Assembly: GCA_026936325.1 (NCBI GenBank)
Contig: JAPTHN010000076.1
Location: 62,001-126,000 of the forward strand
Source of the DNA: Platynereis dumerilii
Lineage: Eukaryota; Annelida; Polychaeta; Phyllodocida; Nereididae
DNA length: 64,000 nt
Direction of reading: 5' to 3'
Below, piece by piece: positions 22,790 to 34,553 of the stretch. The translations under genes were made by a program, and so were the position numbers. The notes beneath the pieces were generated by a model. The model had not been told where the DNA came from. It did not search any database and saw only the letters and a list, made by a program, of their open reading frames with translations. Position 1 is the first letter of the stretch, and each line of letters begins with the position of its first letter.

Positions 22790-22960
22790 AACTTGCTTAT
22801 TGACTTGGTCCGCATCTGGTCCGCATTTCCCGCTTGATTGGCTTTGTATTACTAGCTTGATTAAACAAGCAATGCTCCTCTGCACCCTCCTGTGTTTGTT
22901 TTGTGTCTGGTCCACATGGTCCGTTTGATCCGCATTTTACACTGACCCTTTTTTTTTTAG
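22790..22960. repeat. Inverted relative of the 10950 repeat
   Basis: Contains TGGTCCGCATCTGGTCCGCA and ends TCCGCATTTTACACTGACCC, the inverse of GGGTCAGTGTAAAATGCGGA at 10967. A CCAAGATGGCGTCCAAAATG site follows at 23057, as it follows the first copy at 11540. Confidence 0.6.
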
Positions 22961-23109
22961 TAAAAGCAAAAGCTCACTTGATTTTGATAGAAGACATCAT
23001 AAGCTTTCAAAATAAATAGGGTGCCAATTTTTCTTTACATTCTAAGTGTCTGAAATCCAAGATGGCGTCCAAAATGGCCGCCGTTTAACAATAATGCAAT
23101 ATCTTCACT

Positions 23110-23830
23110 AATAAAGGAGGTATAATTACAAACAAAGTATGTAAACTGGAGTTTTCTGACACATGGAAGCCAATGGAATCATCAAATTTAGGCTAAAACC
23201 ATTATTTACTGTTCGAGATTAATATAGCATCTACAATGCTAACTGTTCACTGTAAATTCTGATGATTATGACATCATAATCCTTCTATGATATTGGAAAT
23301 GAATAATCAAACAATATTATTGTTTGATTGAAGAAATGTACACACCACATGGTGAATTAATATATCTATAAACATATTTATACAGGTGTGACATAGTACA
23401 TCTCTTACATCCCACAGTACGTTACATAATATAATTAAGATAGAGCACAAGATATGACATGAAATTTAGACTTTACCTTCCGCTATGAACCACTGTCAGA
23501 GCTAAGTACATGGCTAAAATTTTTGCATCACTGCATCGTCATTGTTTCTGTTAAATTTGTATAGTCAGCTGTAGTTTGAAATGCCTAAATATGTAAATAA
23601 ACGAATATTTTGTATGGTAGCTCAATAGCGAATATCTCAATGCACAGCCCATGATAAAAGATCTCCATCTGAAGTTTCATTTGGCCTTTCTAGCCATATC
23701 GATGTTGAAGTGTTGTGACATCTCTTGAAATCTGCATATTAGATATATTTATAATTTAAATTACAAATTCATGAGAAAAGAGTACATTTGTGGTTTGTGT
23801 AGAAAATATGCAGCGAGGCGAGCCACATTT
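23110..23830. other. No gene seen
   Basis: AT-rich sequence without recognisable repeats or coding signal. Confidence 0.45.
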
Positions 23831-23999
23831 ATTTGATAGGTTATTTTATCATAACAACGTAAAAGTTCCAGACCCAAAAACTTCTGTGTGAGGGACATTG
23901 TTTGCCAGGTGCCATATTGCTTCAGGAGCTGATGGATTCAAACATTGAATGCTGAAGAAGTGACTTGAAACTGTGTCAAATGTCAAAGCAAATGCTACA

Positions 24000-24170
24000 G
24001 GTGATGGAAGGCTTCTACGATTTTCAAGAAGTACCGCAAGGCGAGTAAACCAGAAGATGTTGACAGGCTTAATACTTCTGCAGCAAAAATTGGGAAGAGG
24101 AAGCTAAATCCTAGTGTGGATATTTCATATAACATGCAAAAACTAGAGAGCCACATGTGCGAATGACTCC
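24000..24170 (+). pseudogene. Coding-like remnant, unknown
   Basis: One + strand frame reads WKASTIFKKYRKASKPEDVD and continues RLNTSAAKIGKRKLNPSVDI before a stop. The amino-acid pattern looks like protein, but no start, flanking exon or splice pair is convincing and the stretch upstream has stops. It may be a decayed transposon or gene fragment. I do not recognise it. Confidence 0.25.
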
Positions 24171-24199
24171 TCAAGCCTAAGTGGTGGTAGCATTTGTTC

Positions 24200-25890
24200 T
24201 CAACAGACCTGTATAGATGGCGTTGGAGATAAGCATACATCAATGTTAGTACCAGAGCAATTTCTCTCCTTTGGAATGCAGGAAAACAACTAGGAGAACC
24301 AGTCAAGGATCTTTCACTTGCCCCAAATCAGCCAAGTAGACTCTGATGCAAGTAGCTACATGTATTTGAGGTTTGGAGGTTGTGTGTTATCATCACAACA
24401 ACCACAACAACCTCTATCTGCACTCAAAAGTTCATTCACCTCATACTTAGCTCTTTTTTTAATTGAAAGAATGGCAAAAATTCCAATTGTTTTGCATATA
24501 TCCAGGATCAATTTTGAATACCAAACACGATCTTACAGTGCTTTTCCTTTGAATTTACCATGATTTTGTCATTTTGAGGTATGGAGTCTGGCTGTCTATG
24601 AGCCTCCAAAAATTAGTTGCTTTTGGAGAGTGAGAGTGGGGTTACAAAAATGCGTCTCATTTGAAAACAGTTAAAGATTTCGATTTGAAATTAAGTCTGA
24701 TGACTTGCTAAGATATTTTGCCTTCATATTTGAGATTTGAGAATGCCCTCAAAAAATTTTTTGTACTGCAAAATTAGCATGACACCATATCTTGCAGTTT
24801 CTTCCAGGTTTCTTCATGTTTGTTTATTGTGAAACCATTTCAGTATCTAAAATATAATTACTAATGAGATCCATGCATTTATTTGTACTTGTCAATTTTG
24901 TATTAGAATTAATGAGACCGTATCTCTCACTGCTCAGATGACGCATGATAACCACCCGGCATGGAGTACTCTGTTTGAATCGTGGATAGTTGGTCGAAAA
25001 ACGGTTTTTTGGTATTTTGTTTTCAGGAAATGATAAAAGAGACTCTTTGCCACGCATTTCCTCGGTTTTCAGCCATTTCCACTGAAAATATAGCACTTTA
25101 CATCCACATGCTTTCTTTTCAAATTCATAAAAATCAATTAAGCTGGAAATTATACTATTTTATTAGGCATACAAAATAATTCAACCTGAGAGTGATCCAG
25201 TGTGTCCTTAGTCATTTGTTTCTTAAGTTTGGAAGAGATACAGCGATTAATTTGGCCTTGGTGTCATTCTAGATCACTTTACTTCATGAAGCCAGTTTTC
25301 AGTTTTGCTACAGCATTTGAAGGTGCCATAAACATGCCCATTAAAATGATCGATACACGATTCGTACCGTCGACCCGCAAATTCGGCCCGATCTGCATTT
25401 TAGAGAATCCGCTTCCCCAAAAACCAAATTTTTGGCCCAGAAAGTTCATCTCGCACTAGAGCGCACGTCAAGTCGACGAAGTTGTTGAGTTCATGATTTT
25501 GTGCATATTTTCTGTTAAATCTCGGCAGTAAAACAACTTTTGTAGCCGGATATGGCATTATTACACCGAACCAAAAGTACTTTGAAAACCGGTTTGGGAA
25601 CCGGCCAGACTGTACGAGTACGGCCGGTATTTATCGGACTGGTGTAGACCCCTAGTATCCAGTGTTCCATACTGAGACGACTAATTCGATTAGTGGATGG
25701 AATATGTCTAAGATTCCAAGTCATCTCATTATCATGTGATAGTCACCAAAATGAATGTGCAGCTCCTTCCACAAAAAGGAGGTTGAGCTACCTGGCAGAT
25801 CACACACATTTCCATGCATCATTTTAAAGCTCTTTCCAAGTTCTTTAATGAAATGCATTATTTTTCCCATATCACCTACGCCACCTCCAT
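24200..25890. other. No gene seen
   Basis: Unique AT-rich sequence with a small GC-richer patch at 25360-25660 (CGTACCGTCGACCCGCAAAT..., AACCGGTTTGGGAACCGGCC). No domain or terminal repeat was recognised. Confidence 0.4.
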
Positions 25891-25911
25891 TTTGAACCCC
25901 TGGGTTCTTGT
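25891..25911 (+). mobile_element. 3' end of a hairpin-ended element, CACCTCC subtype
   Basis: CCACCTCCATTT then GAACCC-CT-GGGTTC and TTGT. Both arms of the palindrome carry the C/G change that pairs, compared with GAATCC/GGATTC. The same subtype end lies inverted at 53308-53328. The 5' end was not located. Confidence 0.65.
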
Positions 25912-26307
25912 GTTAATTCCAAATTTGACATGATGCCACAGAAGCATGTCTGGCTTAGAAATATCCATGGATCCTGTTCAAACGTTCACAATCTTTAGTT
26001 GAGAAGCTAATTAATAAGCAAATTTAATAAGATAAATTTAGTGCTTCAAAAGTTATGATACTTTGAAAATGTGTGAATTTTAATGTTGCTGAGTTTATCT
26101 AAAAATTTTATCTCTATAAATATATATATACCCGGAGTGTGAATAAATAATAATATACTTGGCCTCCCAGCCGAACCCAAGTTGTTCCTACCAACTGCTG
26201 TCTTTATGAGATCATTAAAACTGAAAGGTTCTATTTTACATCATCTTTGGCTGCATTTGTTATTTTTAAAATTTCCATATTGATATATGTTCCATTGATG
26301 TTTTCAG

Positions 26308-26505
26308 GTGAGATTTGTCACAATGGTCATCCAAGACAAAAGTGAGAAGTTGAGGTATCCAGGTCCTTCGGATATTGAAAACAAAAACGTTTCAACGAAA
26401 GTGTACATGACACGAGAAATGAATCTATTCAAGAAGTCCCACCTGATGATGTTTTTTGAAATTGCGTATGCCATGGGCCAAATGGGCAAAACAGGCTGGG
26501 TGTAG
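26308..26505 (+). CDS. Probable last exon of an unknown protein (exon c of + gene)
   Basis: Acceptor TTGATGTTTTCAG at 26295-26307, then 65 codons open in phase 0, matching the phase of the exon ending at 10792: VRFVTMVIQDKSEKLRYPGP.., containing KVYMTREMNLFKKSHLMMFF and ending KTGWV before TAG at 26503-26505. No good donor follows (GTGTAG or GTCACG only), so this is probably the terminal coding exon. No membrane span or known motif is visible. Linking it to the exons at 5318 and 10633 rests on strand, order and phase. Any further exon in the 15.5-kb intron was not seen. Confidence 0.5.
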   Translation: MRFVTMVIQDKSEKLRYPGPSDIENKNVSTKVYMTREMNLFKKSHLMMFFEIAYAMGQMGKTGWV

Positions 26506-26821
26506 GTCACGAGAAGCTATGTTTTCTCCCTTTCCTTTGACTACCTGTATTTATAATGATAGGTGAAGTTTTGTATTTCATTTTATTTTGATTATCCATT
26601 GAAAAAGCAATGTTGTCAATGAATTTGAACTTCAGGAGATACTCTAATGTGAGAATTTTGAATATACACACTATAATTCACCTCTTTTCGGTGTGCATCT
26701 ATTTTTTGCACATAGCTGTCTGTCTGTCGCTTAACGGTCTGTGGGTCGCTTAACGGTTTGTGGTATTATCTTCAGCTGGTTGGCTGAGAGGTAACGGTTC
26801 AGGGTATTGATTAAGCTAGTG

Positions 26822-28006
26822 CACTCTGGGGCCACTGAGTACGGTATTTTAATTTACCTTCTCCGAAAATGGCGATCTCGAAATTTGAGAGATGTGCACC
26901 TGAAATTCGCAATGCAGTTTTCATGTAAACCCAGGACCTTTTTTTGTGTTATTCTTTACATTACCTGAATCTATTTTCCTCAGTGGGGAAGCATAGCTTT
27001 CCAAAATATGTCTGATCATCTGTCCTAATTTTGGGCCGCCTAGCCAAATATTGTTTGTTTGTCAAAATTAGTGAGGGGGAAGGGTATTATCCTTTCAGTT
27101 ATTTGTCTATTTCTTGGCTGTTCTTCCCTCGCCGCTAGACTTCGAGCTTCAGCCCCCCCCCCCCTCCCACAAAACTTCAATTTCAAATTTTTTAAGGGAA
27201 AAAATTCTACCATTGGAGTATCATTTTGGCCTATAGTACCTGGAGGACTAAAAAAATCAACAGGAAATTGTATTTTTACCACTGATCATTGGGAGACCTG
27301 TAGCAGGATACAGCTCCCCCAGTTTTTTTTACCAAGATCTCCCCCTCCCCAGATAACGGCCTAAGCAACAGATGCAGATGTTTATAAAAGTGTATTATTG
27401 AAAAATAATAGAGAACTTGAGCATTGACACAAAATAATATGTAAAAAAGCTTAGGGCCTACTCAGCCAGGCCAATTTTCTGTTTTCTATTTATGGAAATG
27501 TTTAAGACCCTGATTAATCATTTATAACTTACAGACCGAGCAAGTTTCCACTTTTTAGGAAGTTTAGAAATCAGCAGTCCTACTCAAGAAATAATTACTC
27601 TTAACAACCGTGGTGTCACATGTTGCAACGTTGATGACATTTCTTGTTCCTACTATATCAAACCTCTCAATGGTTCCACATTATGGCTGAATTTTGTACT
27701 GAAATGCTGAATTAACCGTCTCTCTAAAACAAAGTTACCGTTCTCACCATATTTTTCCCTCACATGAATTTACCGTCTCTCGCTTCAATTTTAAAATGAT
27801 CGTTTATTCAACAAATTCTTCATTAGAAACAAGTATCTGTGCGTCGAAATCTTTAGAGTGACTAGCTGACATTCCACATATCTAAATGAAACTTAATTGT
27901 GGCATATGAGATGTAAATCCACAGTAAAAATCACAACTTTGAAAGTTAGGAAAGCAGGTTGTCATTTTCGGAGACGGTAAATTAAAATACTGTACTCAGT
28001 GGTCCC
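26822..28006. mobile_element. CAC-ended inverted-repeat element, copy 2
   Basis: The left end CACTCTGGGGCCACTGAG, followed by TACGGTATTTTAATTTACC, matches copy 1 at 38083. The right end is the inverse (GGAGACGGTAAATTAAAATA, CTCAGTGGTCCC) but loses its last bases, and no target duplication was found. Interior 27715-27900 matches 40690-40870, with repeated ACCGTCTC boxes. A C-rich ORF-like stretch (27059-27364) is not recognised. Non-autonomous. Confidence 0.75.
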
Positions 28007-28926
28007 AATAAATTTTTGCTATATAAATGTCAATTTTTTATTTATATTATTTATTAGCATTTTTTGCATGCAGCACCTCCATTCAGTAGGTTGTGAGTTC
28101 TTTTTGATAGTTTTTTACCTGGACAAAGTCCAGGTTGTGTTATAGCTCCCTGTGATGACATCAAGACATAATTATGAAAATGACGAAAATGGTGTGCAGT
28201 CAAAATGATGATATGCAAGAACAGTGATGCCATTATGAATGATAATTTGAATATACAGTGGTCCCTGCATTATGAGACCACCCCTTCTGCAGGAGTCAGG
28301 CGGTCTCTCATGGGGGTACGGTCTCTCGTCGGGGTAAAGATGCTTAGGCAAATATTCAAATATCATCGTATAGCAAATCTATACTTCAATGATTTGTAAT
28401 CTTAACAATTTTCGTTACTAAGAAATCCAAATTACTATTTTCTTGGTGAGTTTTCTATGACTCACCACTCACAAAACTAAATGCAATCTTACATCATTGC
28501 TGAAAGAGTGAAAAAGTTCACCAAATATCTATTGTCAATATGGTCTCTGAAAGATGCCTAATTACTTGCATGTTATTTTTAGAATGAGTGAAATTGGAAA
28601 AAGCCCACAAAAATCGGAAATTCAAAACACCGTACTGCAGATTTGCTTCAGAAATCATCTGTGGGCTCGGAACTAGCTGAAAATCATACTGCGTCCTAGG
28701 TATGACTGAAATAAATCTTCCACAATCACATTTAAGATCGATAGAGCGCAAAACATGCCTGTGCATCTTTCCCCAATATGCCAGTGCGACCTGTGGTGCA
28801 GTTTGGATCCCGTTGAGGTTTAATTAGCGGGGCGTATGACGCTCAGGCAAGCAAGTGGGCCCACTGGTACAGTTTGGATCCCGTTGTGTTATCCTTGCTG
28901 GAAAACAGGGAGCAATCACTGATTTT

Positions 28927-29528
28927 TAGCCTGGCTCACCAGGCTAATTCAGGAGTAATGGTCTGAAAATATTGTCTGTCAACTCTACTGTTCATTAACT
29001 ACAGGTTCAATATATCTGTTTTTGTGTTTTATTGGTTTGTTAGGGTAGCTAGATGTATGGAAATTACTTTTTTTTTTTCAATTTCAAAAATTTTTTTTTT
29101 CCAAAAAAAAAAAAAATTCAACTTTTTTTCAATTACACTATTTTTTTTTTTTTTCAAAAAGAGGAAATCAGACAACTTCTGTTTTTCAAAATTTAAACAT
29201 TTTTTGCTCCAATATTAAAATTTTATTTCCTAAATTAAAAAAGAGAGAAAAAATTGTTTTCCTAGATTAAAAAAAACCAATTTTTTTGTTCAAAATTTTT
29301 TCAATTTCGCCAATATTTTCAAAGGAGGAAATTGGGCGACTTCAAGATTTAAAAAAATCGTACACATTCTTTTTGTGGTTATTTGGATAACAGCACTTCA
29401 CTTGCCACAATTCAGAACCACCTTTCTCTGCCGTTTCCAAAAAAATAGACTTAACCATTTCATCACTGCCACATATTTTGCCGTCATCACTGCCACTTGA
29501 GCCAGGCTTTGAATCCGCAGATTCTTGT
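28927..29528 (+). mobile_element. Hairpin-ended element, copy E (602 bp, complete)
   Basis: The 5' hairpin AGCCTGGCTCACCAGGCT (28928-28945) follows TTTTT. The 3' end GAGCCAGGC precedes TTTGAATCCGCAGATTCTTGT (29508-29528). The interior is mostly T- and A-runs (29065-29360). The smallest complete copy in the window. Confidence 0.65.
29065..29360. repeat. T/A homopolymer-rich region
   Basis: Alternating poly-T and poly-A runs joined by TTTCAAAATTT-like pieces. Low complexity; short frames here are artefacts. Confidence 0.9.
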
Positions 29529-29624
29529 AATTTAATTTACCAATGCTACTACGGCTTTTTCTTTGTAGTACTCACAGGGTTCCCACGCCTACTGGGAAAT
29601 CTTGAAAACCGGGGGTTCGGGGTT

Positions 29625-30070
29625 GCCATCAATTCTTGTTATATAAACATGTTTATTTCTGAAAAACATCAGGGGGATCTAGAAGGTTGATTGAGAGTGT
29701 TGTTTTGTAAAGATTTGATGACTACCCGAAGCTATGTTGTCGCTCCGCAAGGCAACCTATAGATGAATGTGGGGCCATCAATTCTTGTTATATAAACATA
29801 TTAATTTCTGAGAAACATCAGGGGGATCTAGGAGGTTGATTTCTAGTGTTATTTTGTAAATATTTGATGACTACCCAAAGTAAGTGAAATATAGCTGATT
29901 TTTTTTGTTGCACCGATGTCTCACATAATTTGTCGCTTCACAGGGCAACCTACAGATGAATATGGTGTCATCAATTCTTGATGTATGAACATGTTACTTT
30001 CTGAAAAACATCAGGGGGGGTGTGGAAAGTTGATTTCAAGTGTTGTTTTGTAAATATTTCATGATTACCC
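29625..30070 (+). repeat. ~160-180-bp tandem array (3 units)
   Basis: Units start near 29627, 29786 and 29966 and share CATCAATTCTTG, TTTCTGAAAAACATCAGGGG, TTGTTTTGTAAATATTTGATG and GACTACCC. This is the core of a hairpin-ended element, probably the one ending at 30844. Confidence 0.8.
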
Positions 30071-30823
30071 ATAATGAAATAAATTCAACTGTTAAAAACC
30101 TAAAATTATGGCCGTGAATGACCTTTTAAAGCCTTTTGACCTCTGGTCACCTTATATCTTATATAATCAATATATATGATATGTCATGTTGTAGCTTTCC
30201 TTGTGCCAAACAAAATGAGTGGCAGTTTGTAAAGATAGAGCCAATGGTTGTGGAGTTATACTTTATTATGTTTCCCCTACTCCAAAAATGTTCATTTTCC
30301 GTCGTCATGAGGTAGCATCACAAAAGTTCTCAATAGACCCACAAACATGATCCAAGGGTAAAAAATTCTACAGCTGGGGTGTCATATCAAACTTAAATTT
30401 TGGACCTTGGATCCCACACTATTTCTGGTAATGTGGTATTGATATTTCATGATGACTAATTTGAATAGCCATCAAAACATGAAACCAGGTTGGTTAAGGC
30501 CTACGCTATTATCAGTCCCAATTTAATGAATTAATGTCATTTTTTGCTGTCACTTGCTGTCATAATGGGTCATCGAGTAACAAATCTCTCTCTCACTTTT
30601 TGAATTATCAAATTCTTTTTCTCTTTTCTTTTTTGTACTCAGATTATGTGATGTCCATACCTCTGTCTATATTTGTTCTGTCAACGGGCTTTCTGTTTTT
30701 CCCCTATGGAAAATGATCATATGATAACCATGTCTCCACGACGGATGTAATATAGAGGAATAATGCTATTACCCATTCCATGTTAATCACTTCTCCATAA
30801 ATATGATAGCTAAACGACTGGCT

Positions 30824-30844
30824 TTTGAATCCATGGATTCTTGT
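30824..30844 (+). mobile_element. 3' end of a hairpin-ended element
   Basis: ACGACTGGC, then TTTGAATCC-AT-GGATTCTTGT. The palindrome is perfect. No 5' hairpin with CCAGTCG was found, so this copy may be 5'-truncated or rearranged. Confidence 0.65.
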
Positions 30845-31465
30845 TTTAAAAAATCGCACAAAAACTGTATTTTTTTTATTTATCTGTCACTTTAATTAGG
30901 AATCAATCAATCTATAAAGACGTCACATTTTTATGGCCTCATATACATGAGGTCTTTTTGACAAAGATAATGGATGCACTCCAAAATATATTCCAGAGAG
31001 GAGTGCAAAGAATTGACTGGAACTTCCAAGTTGCCAGGCCCTTGTCTGTCATTTGTCCATTAGTGGGCATCTTCATATTAATGACCCTTCTAAAAATAGA
31101 TTCAAACTTGTATCTGCTTCGCTCTATGCCACAAAAATCATTAAAATTCAATAATACTTGGCTCTACTGCACCATTGTGTGTTGCATTTATCATAGCATG
31201 TTTCTATAATTTTTTAATTATTTGACATGCCAGCAAATTAGTATCATCAAACATCTATTTCCCTTTTTTTTAGATGTTAACATATTGATTTAGCTAATTT
31301 AGTTACCAAGCTGACCTAGTCAACCTACTGCAGTCTTTGTGTGGTATGAAACTACTGTTAAGATCATATTACATGTATTATAATATGATAATGCTGCAGC
31401 ATAGAAGACGGGACTTGTAAATACTCGATTGGTTGACAATATTAATTGGTAAATGCCAAGCATTA

Positions 31466-31770
31466 TTTTTTTTGATAATTTAAATTTATTTTTTTTGTGT
31501 AATTTTGTGAAAATGGTTTTTTTTTCTTTTTTTTTTTTCTTTTTCAAAATTTGTGGATAATTTTTTTTTCCCGGAAACATGTTTTTTGATAATTAATTTT
31601 TTGCGGAAATTTTTTTTGTTTTTGTTTTTCGTACATTTTTTTTTTTTCTTTTCGGAAAATTTTTTTATTCGGAACATTTTTTTTTTCTTTTCGGAAAATT
31701 TTTTTATTCGGAACATTTTTTTTTTTTGGAAACATTTTTTTTTGGAAATTTTTTTTTTGGCAGAATATCT
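31466..31770. repeat. Poly-T rich tract
   Basis: Runs of T8-T15 separated by GGAAAC, CGGAAAA and TTCGGAACA, including a direct repeat of about 40 bp at 31648-31715. Low complexity; Lys-rich frames on the - strand are artefacts. Confidence 0.95.
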
Positions 31771-32189
31771 TACAGAAGAAGAATAAGATAGTCACGCTGT
31801 AGTCACGCGTGACGAGAAGCAAGTGCCAGGATCATATTATGGGATGTCTAATTAACTTTTTTTTATTGAACCATGTGGAGCACTCCACTCGCCTGATAGG
31901 GACGAGACACATCGCTTCGCTCGGTGAGCCGGTGGCTCTGTCCCGTCTACAACCTATTGGACTCCTTACCATCAAAGATTTGTATAATGAACCTGTTTAA
32001 TTGACGGTTATATTAGGGCTCCTGTGATTTTAATTCACACAACAACTAGTGACCCTGACTTGGGTTGATAGTCATATCAATATTATCTTGCTGCTTTGTC
32101 CAGGTTTGAATCTCCGGATTCTTGTTATAAGATGACAATCAATTGTATAATTATTTATATTTTTGTGACATAAGAAAGGTAACTTACTT

Positions 32190-32350
32190 TGCCTGACTAT
32201 TGCTTTCAGTATACATTGTACCTTGTTTTTATATTGTTGAATCAGCTATCTCCAACATTGTACCTTAAGTATAAATTAATTGTGTTAAATCAGCTGCCCT
32301 AAACATTGTACCAGAATGTATTTATTGTACCAGAATGTATTTATTGTCAA
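32190..32350. repeat. Short ACATTGTACC repeat
   Basis: ACATTGTACCTT and ACATTGTACCAGAATG recur four times. Two tandem copies of TTTATTGTACCAGAATGTAT lie at 32310-32345. Confidence 0.6.
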
Positions 32351-32407
32351 TAAATTTGGGCTTGGTGATATCTGGTTTGTTTTCGTTTTATGGAAGTTAA
32401 CTGTGGT

Positions 32408-32592
32408 CAAATATAGTCTTGATAAGGCTCAAGACAATTGAAACTAATGTCCAACATAGCTCTTGGTAAGTAAGAAGATGGTTGAAACTGCTGTCCAACA
32501 TAGGTCTTGATAAGGCACAAGACGATTGAAACTGCTGTCCAATACAGGTATTGATAAGCCACAAGATGATTTAAACTGCTGTCAAACATAAG
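32408..32592. repeat. ~58-bp tandem array (about 3.5 units)
   Basis: Units of GTCTTGATAAGGCACAAGAC, then GATTGAAACTGCTGTCCAA and CATAG, each differing at several positions. No known family. Confidence 0.85.
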
Positions 32593-32599
32593 GCCGTGT

Positions 32600-33570
32600 A
32601 CTATTGATAGTTACTCTTTTACATGTGAAATCAAGTTCACCTCTGTATTTATACCGTCACAACTTTCTTACTTCATGTATTTTGTACTCAAAAGTACATC
32701 TCAATTGTGTTGAATCACTTTTACACTTCTAGTGTTCCTCACAAGTATTGGCATTTTTAATACATGCTTTTTCACACTACTCTACATGTAGTGTTACAAT
32801 ATCACAAGGTGATATTACGCGTCTATGCAAAGTTTTACATGAATGGTCGATCAGTTTGATCAACTTATTTTAAAATTTTATCATCATTTCATTCCTCATT
32901 TTCTCATTCCTCATCTCATTATACATGACTGTTTTATGTAAGTTTCATTGAATTTCCTAATTCAGGATGACTTCATTGGTAATTCTTTTCCAAATTATGA
33001 AATTTCTTTAATATAAATGTTTTTCTTCAAAATTATTTTCATTCATATTCTTAATTTTGAATACCTGAAGCAAATCCATTGCTCAATTTATCCTACTATC
33101 ACATAAATGAAATTCCGAATATTGTTCTCTCTTCTTTAATATATCTCTTTCTATTCTTCTCTTTTTCTTACTATCTTTCTAAACTCTCTTTGACAGATAT
33201 ATCATTTCATCATCATATTAATTACCATTATATCGATTACTATGTATTAACTTAGAAAACGTTCTCAGTTAATTTTTTATTGCTTACTATGTTTTTAATA
33301 TGTTCTGTATGTTAGTCCTACATGAGTATTTCTATTTCTATGTGACATATAATCACATTAAATTTGTGGAGATACAATCCTGAGCCAATGGATGGAGTTG
33401 AAATTGTTTATTTATAAAATATATAAATTTATCGAAATATAAATGGAACAGGAATTTCCAAATTATAACTGGAGGGCAGGCGTAAATCACAATGGAATTT
33501 GAGTCAATGTCCACAAGGAAAATAAATGTCGTAAGTGTCAGATATATGTTTTAAAAACTGAGGGTCTGTC
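32600..33570. other. No gene seen; AT-rich
   Basis: Unique AT-rich sequence; no repeats with defined ends and no coding signal. Confidence 0.5.
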
Positions 33571-33582
33571 GATTAAGCCTCC

Positions 33583-33642
33583 CTTCTTGGGGAGTAACGA
33601 AGTGGAGAGCCAAACAACCCGCTAGCGGGTTGCCCCAAGAAG
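33583..33642. repeat. Nested inverted repeat (strong hairpin)
   Basis: CTTCTTGGGG (33583-33592) pairs with CCCCAAGAAG (33633-33642). Just inside is a perfect 18-bp palindrome, CAACCCGCTAGCGGGTTG (33615-33632). A 22-nt single strand separates the outer left arm from the inner palindrome. It could be a transposon terminus or a structured RNA; nothing in the sequence decides. Confidence 0.75.
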
Positions 33643-33689
33643 AGAGGGGGGATCGAGAGGATGAGAAGGGTCAAGGTATTAGCCACCAA

Positions 33690-33850
33690 TCCTTGGACAA
33701 GATGAGGCTCAGGCCTGTGGCATTCTGCCATCAGATGAATAGTTATCTGTGGTATTCCACCATCAGATCGAATGAAGACAATGACTCTGCGGTATTTGAA
33801 CATTTAAACAGGAGACACCTCTCCATCTGTGGTATTCCACCATCAGCTTT
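33690..33850. repeat. Imperfect repeat ATCTGTGGTATTCCACCATCAG
   Basis: The ~22-bp unit occurs perfectly at about 33749 and 33826 and in degraded form at 33714 and 33788, about 38-40 bp apart. Confidence 0.7.
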
Positions 33851-33869
33851 AACAAACTAGGATAAATAT

Positions 33870-34553
33870 GTTAGGAAACTTTAGAGTGTATCTAATTATA
33901 TATATCAGTCACTGGTGAGTAATGTGTCAAAACAGACAAAATAAATAGCACAATATAATGACAGAAACACAGTCTCAAAACAAATAAAATTGTAATAAAC
34001 CTAACCTCTTTCTGCTGTGAATATATGAACAAACATATGTGGATTATCACCAAAACAGCAAGGTTGTTATACATGTCCTGGCATTGCTGCAGCTGAGCCA
34101 GTTTGAAGATGGGCAGGTATGATGTCATCACCTACTGGGGGCAGTGTGCAAAATGGCTGCCCCCATGGAGTAGCAAATTGCAGTATTAAAATGGCTATCA
34201 CTTTGTTATAATTGAGAGTTTTACTATTTTAACCACACCAGTGTTATGTATAGACCCCAAGGCATCAACTGAGGTAATAATGTTGCAAGTGTTGTGTTCC
34301 CCTTTAAAATGGTGGCAGTTAAATGATAACTGTGAACTTTGTAAATTAACCTGTAATAGTCCTGCCTCAAATATTTATATCACTCCACAGCTCTCCATGA
34401 ATTCTTCTCACAAATCTATGAAGAAATATTGACATGTAATGTATTGTCAGAAAATGCTTCAACCACAATCTGAAATTTCCGTCTTATTGGTAAAGCAATG
34501 AGATTTTAACTGCCATTCTACAACTGTCCAGACCAGTTTCATCACCCTTCGGC
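33870..34553. other. No gene seen
   Basis: AT-rich sequence preceding a hairpin-element 3' end; no 5' hairpin was recognised. Confidence 0.45.

Larger units (their letters stand above)
28116..32125 (+). mobile_element. Hairpin-ended element, copy D (with nested copies)
   Basis: The 5' end lies in a T-tract with the hairpin ACCTGGACAAAGTCCAGGT (28117-28135). The 3' end at 32092-32125 reads TTTGTCCAGG, then TTTGAATC-TC-CGGATTCTTGT, repeating the GTCCAGG half-hairpin. Between them lie the smaller copy E and another 3' end at 30824-30844. The pairing rests on the matching half-hairpins; the 4.0-kb length reflects nesting. Confidence 0.55.

Noticed and set aside
27040-27364. Overlapping frames on both strands near a C-run
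   Set aside because: No splice context or motif; they lie inside the non-autonomous CAC-ended element copy 2.
31320-31822. Lys/Phe-rich frames
   Set aside because: Homopolymer poly-T/poly-A tracts produce them.
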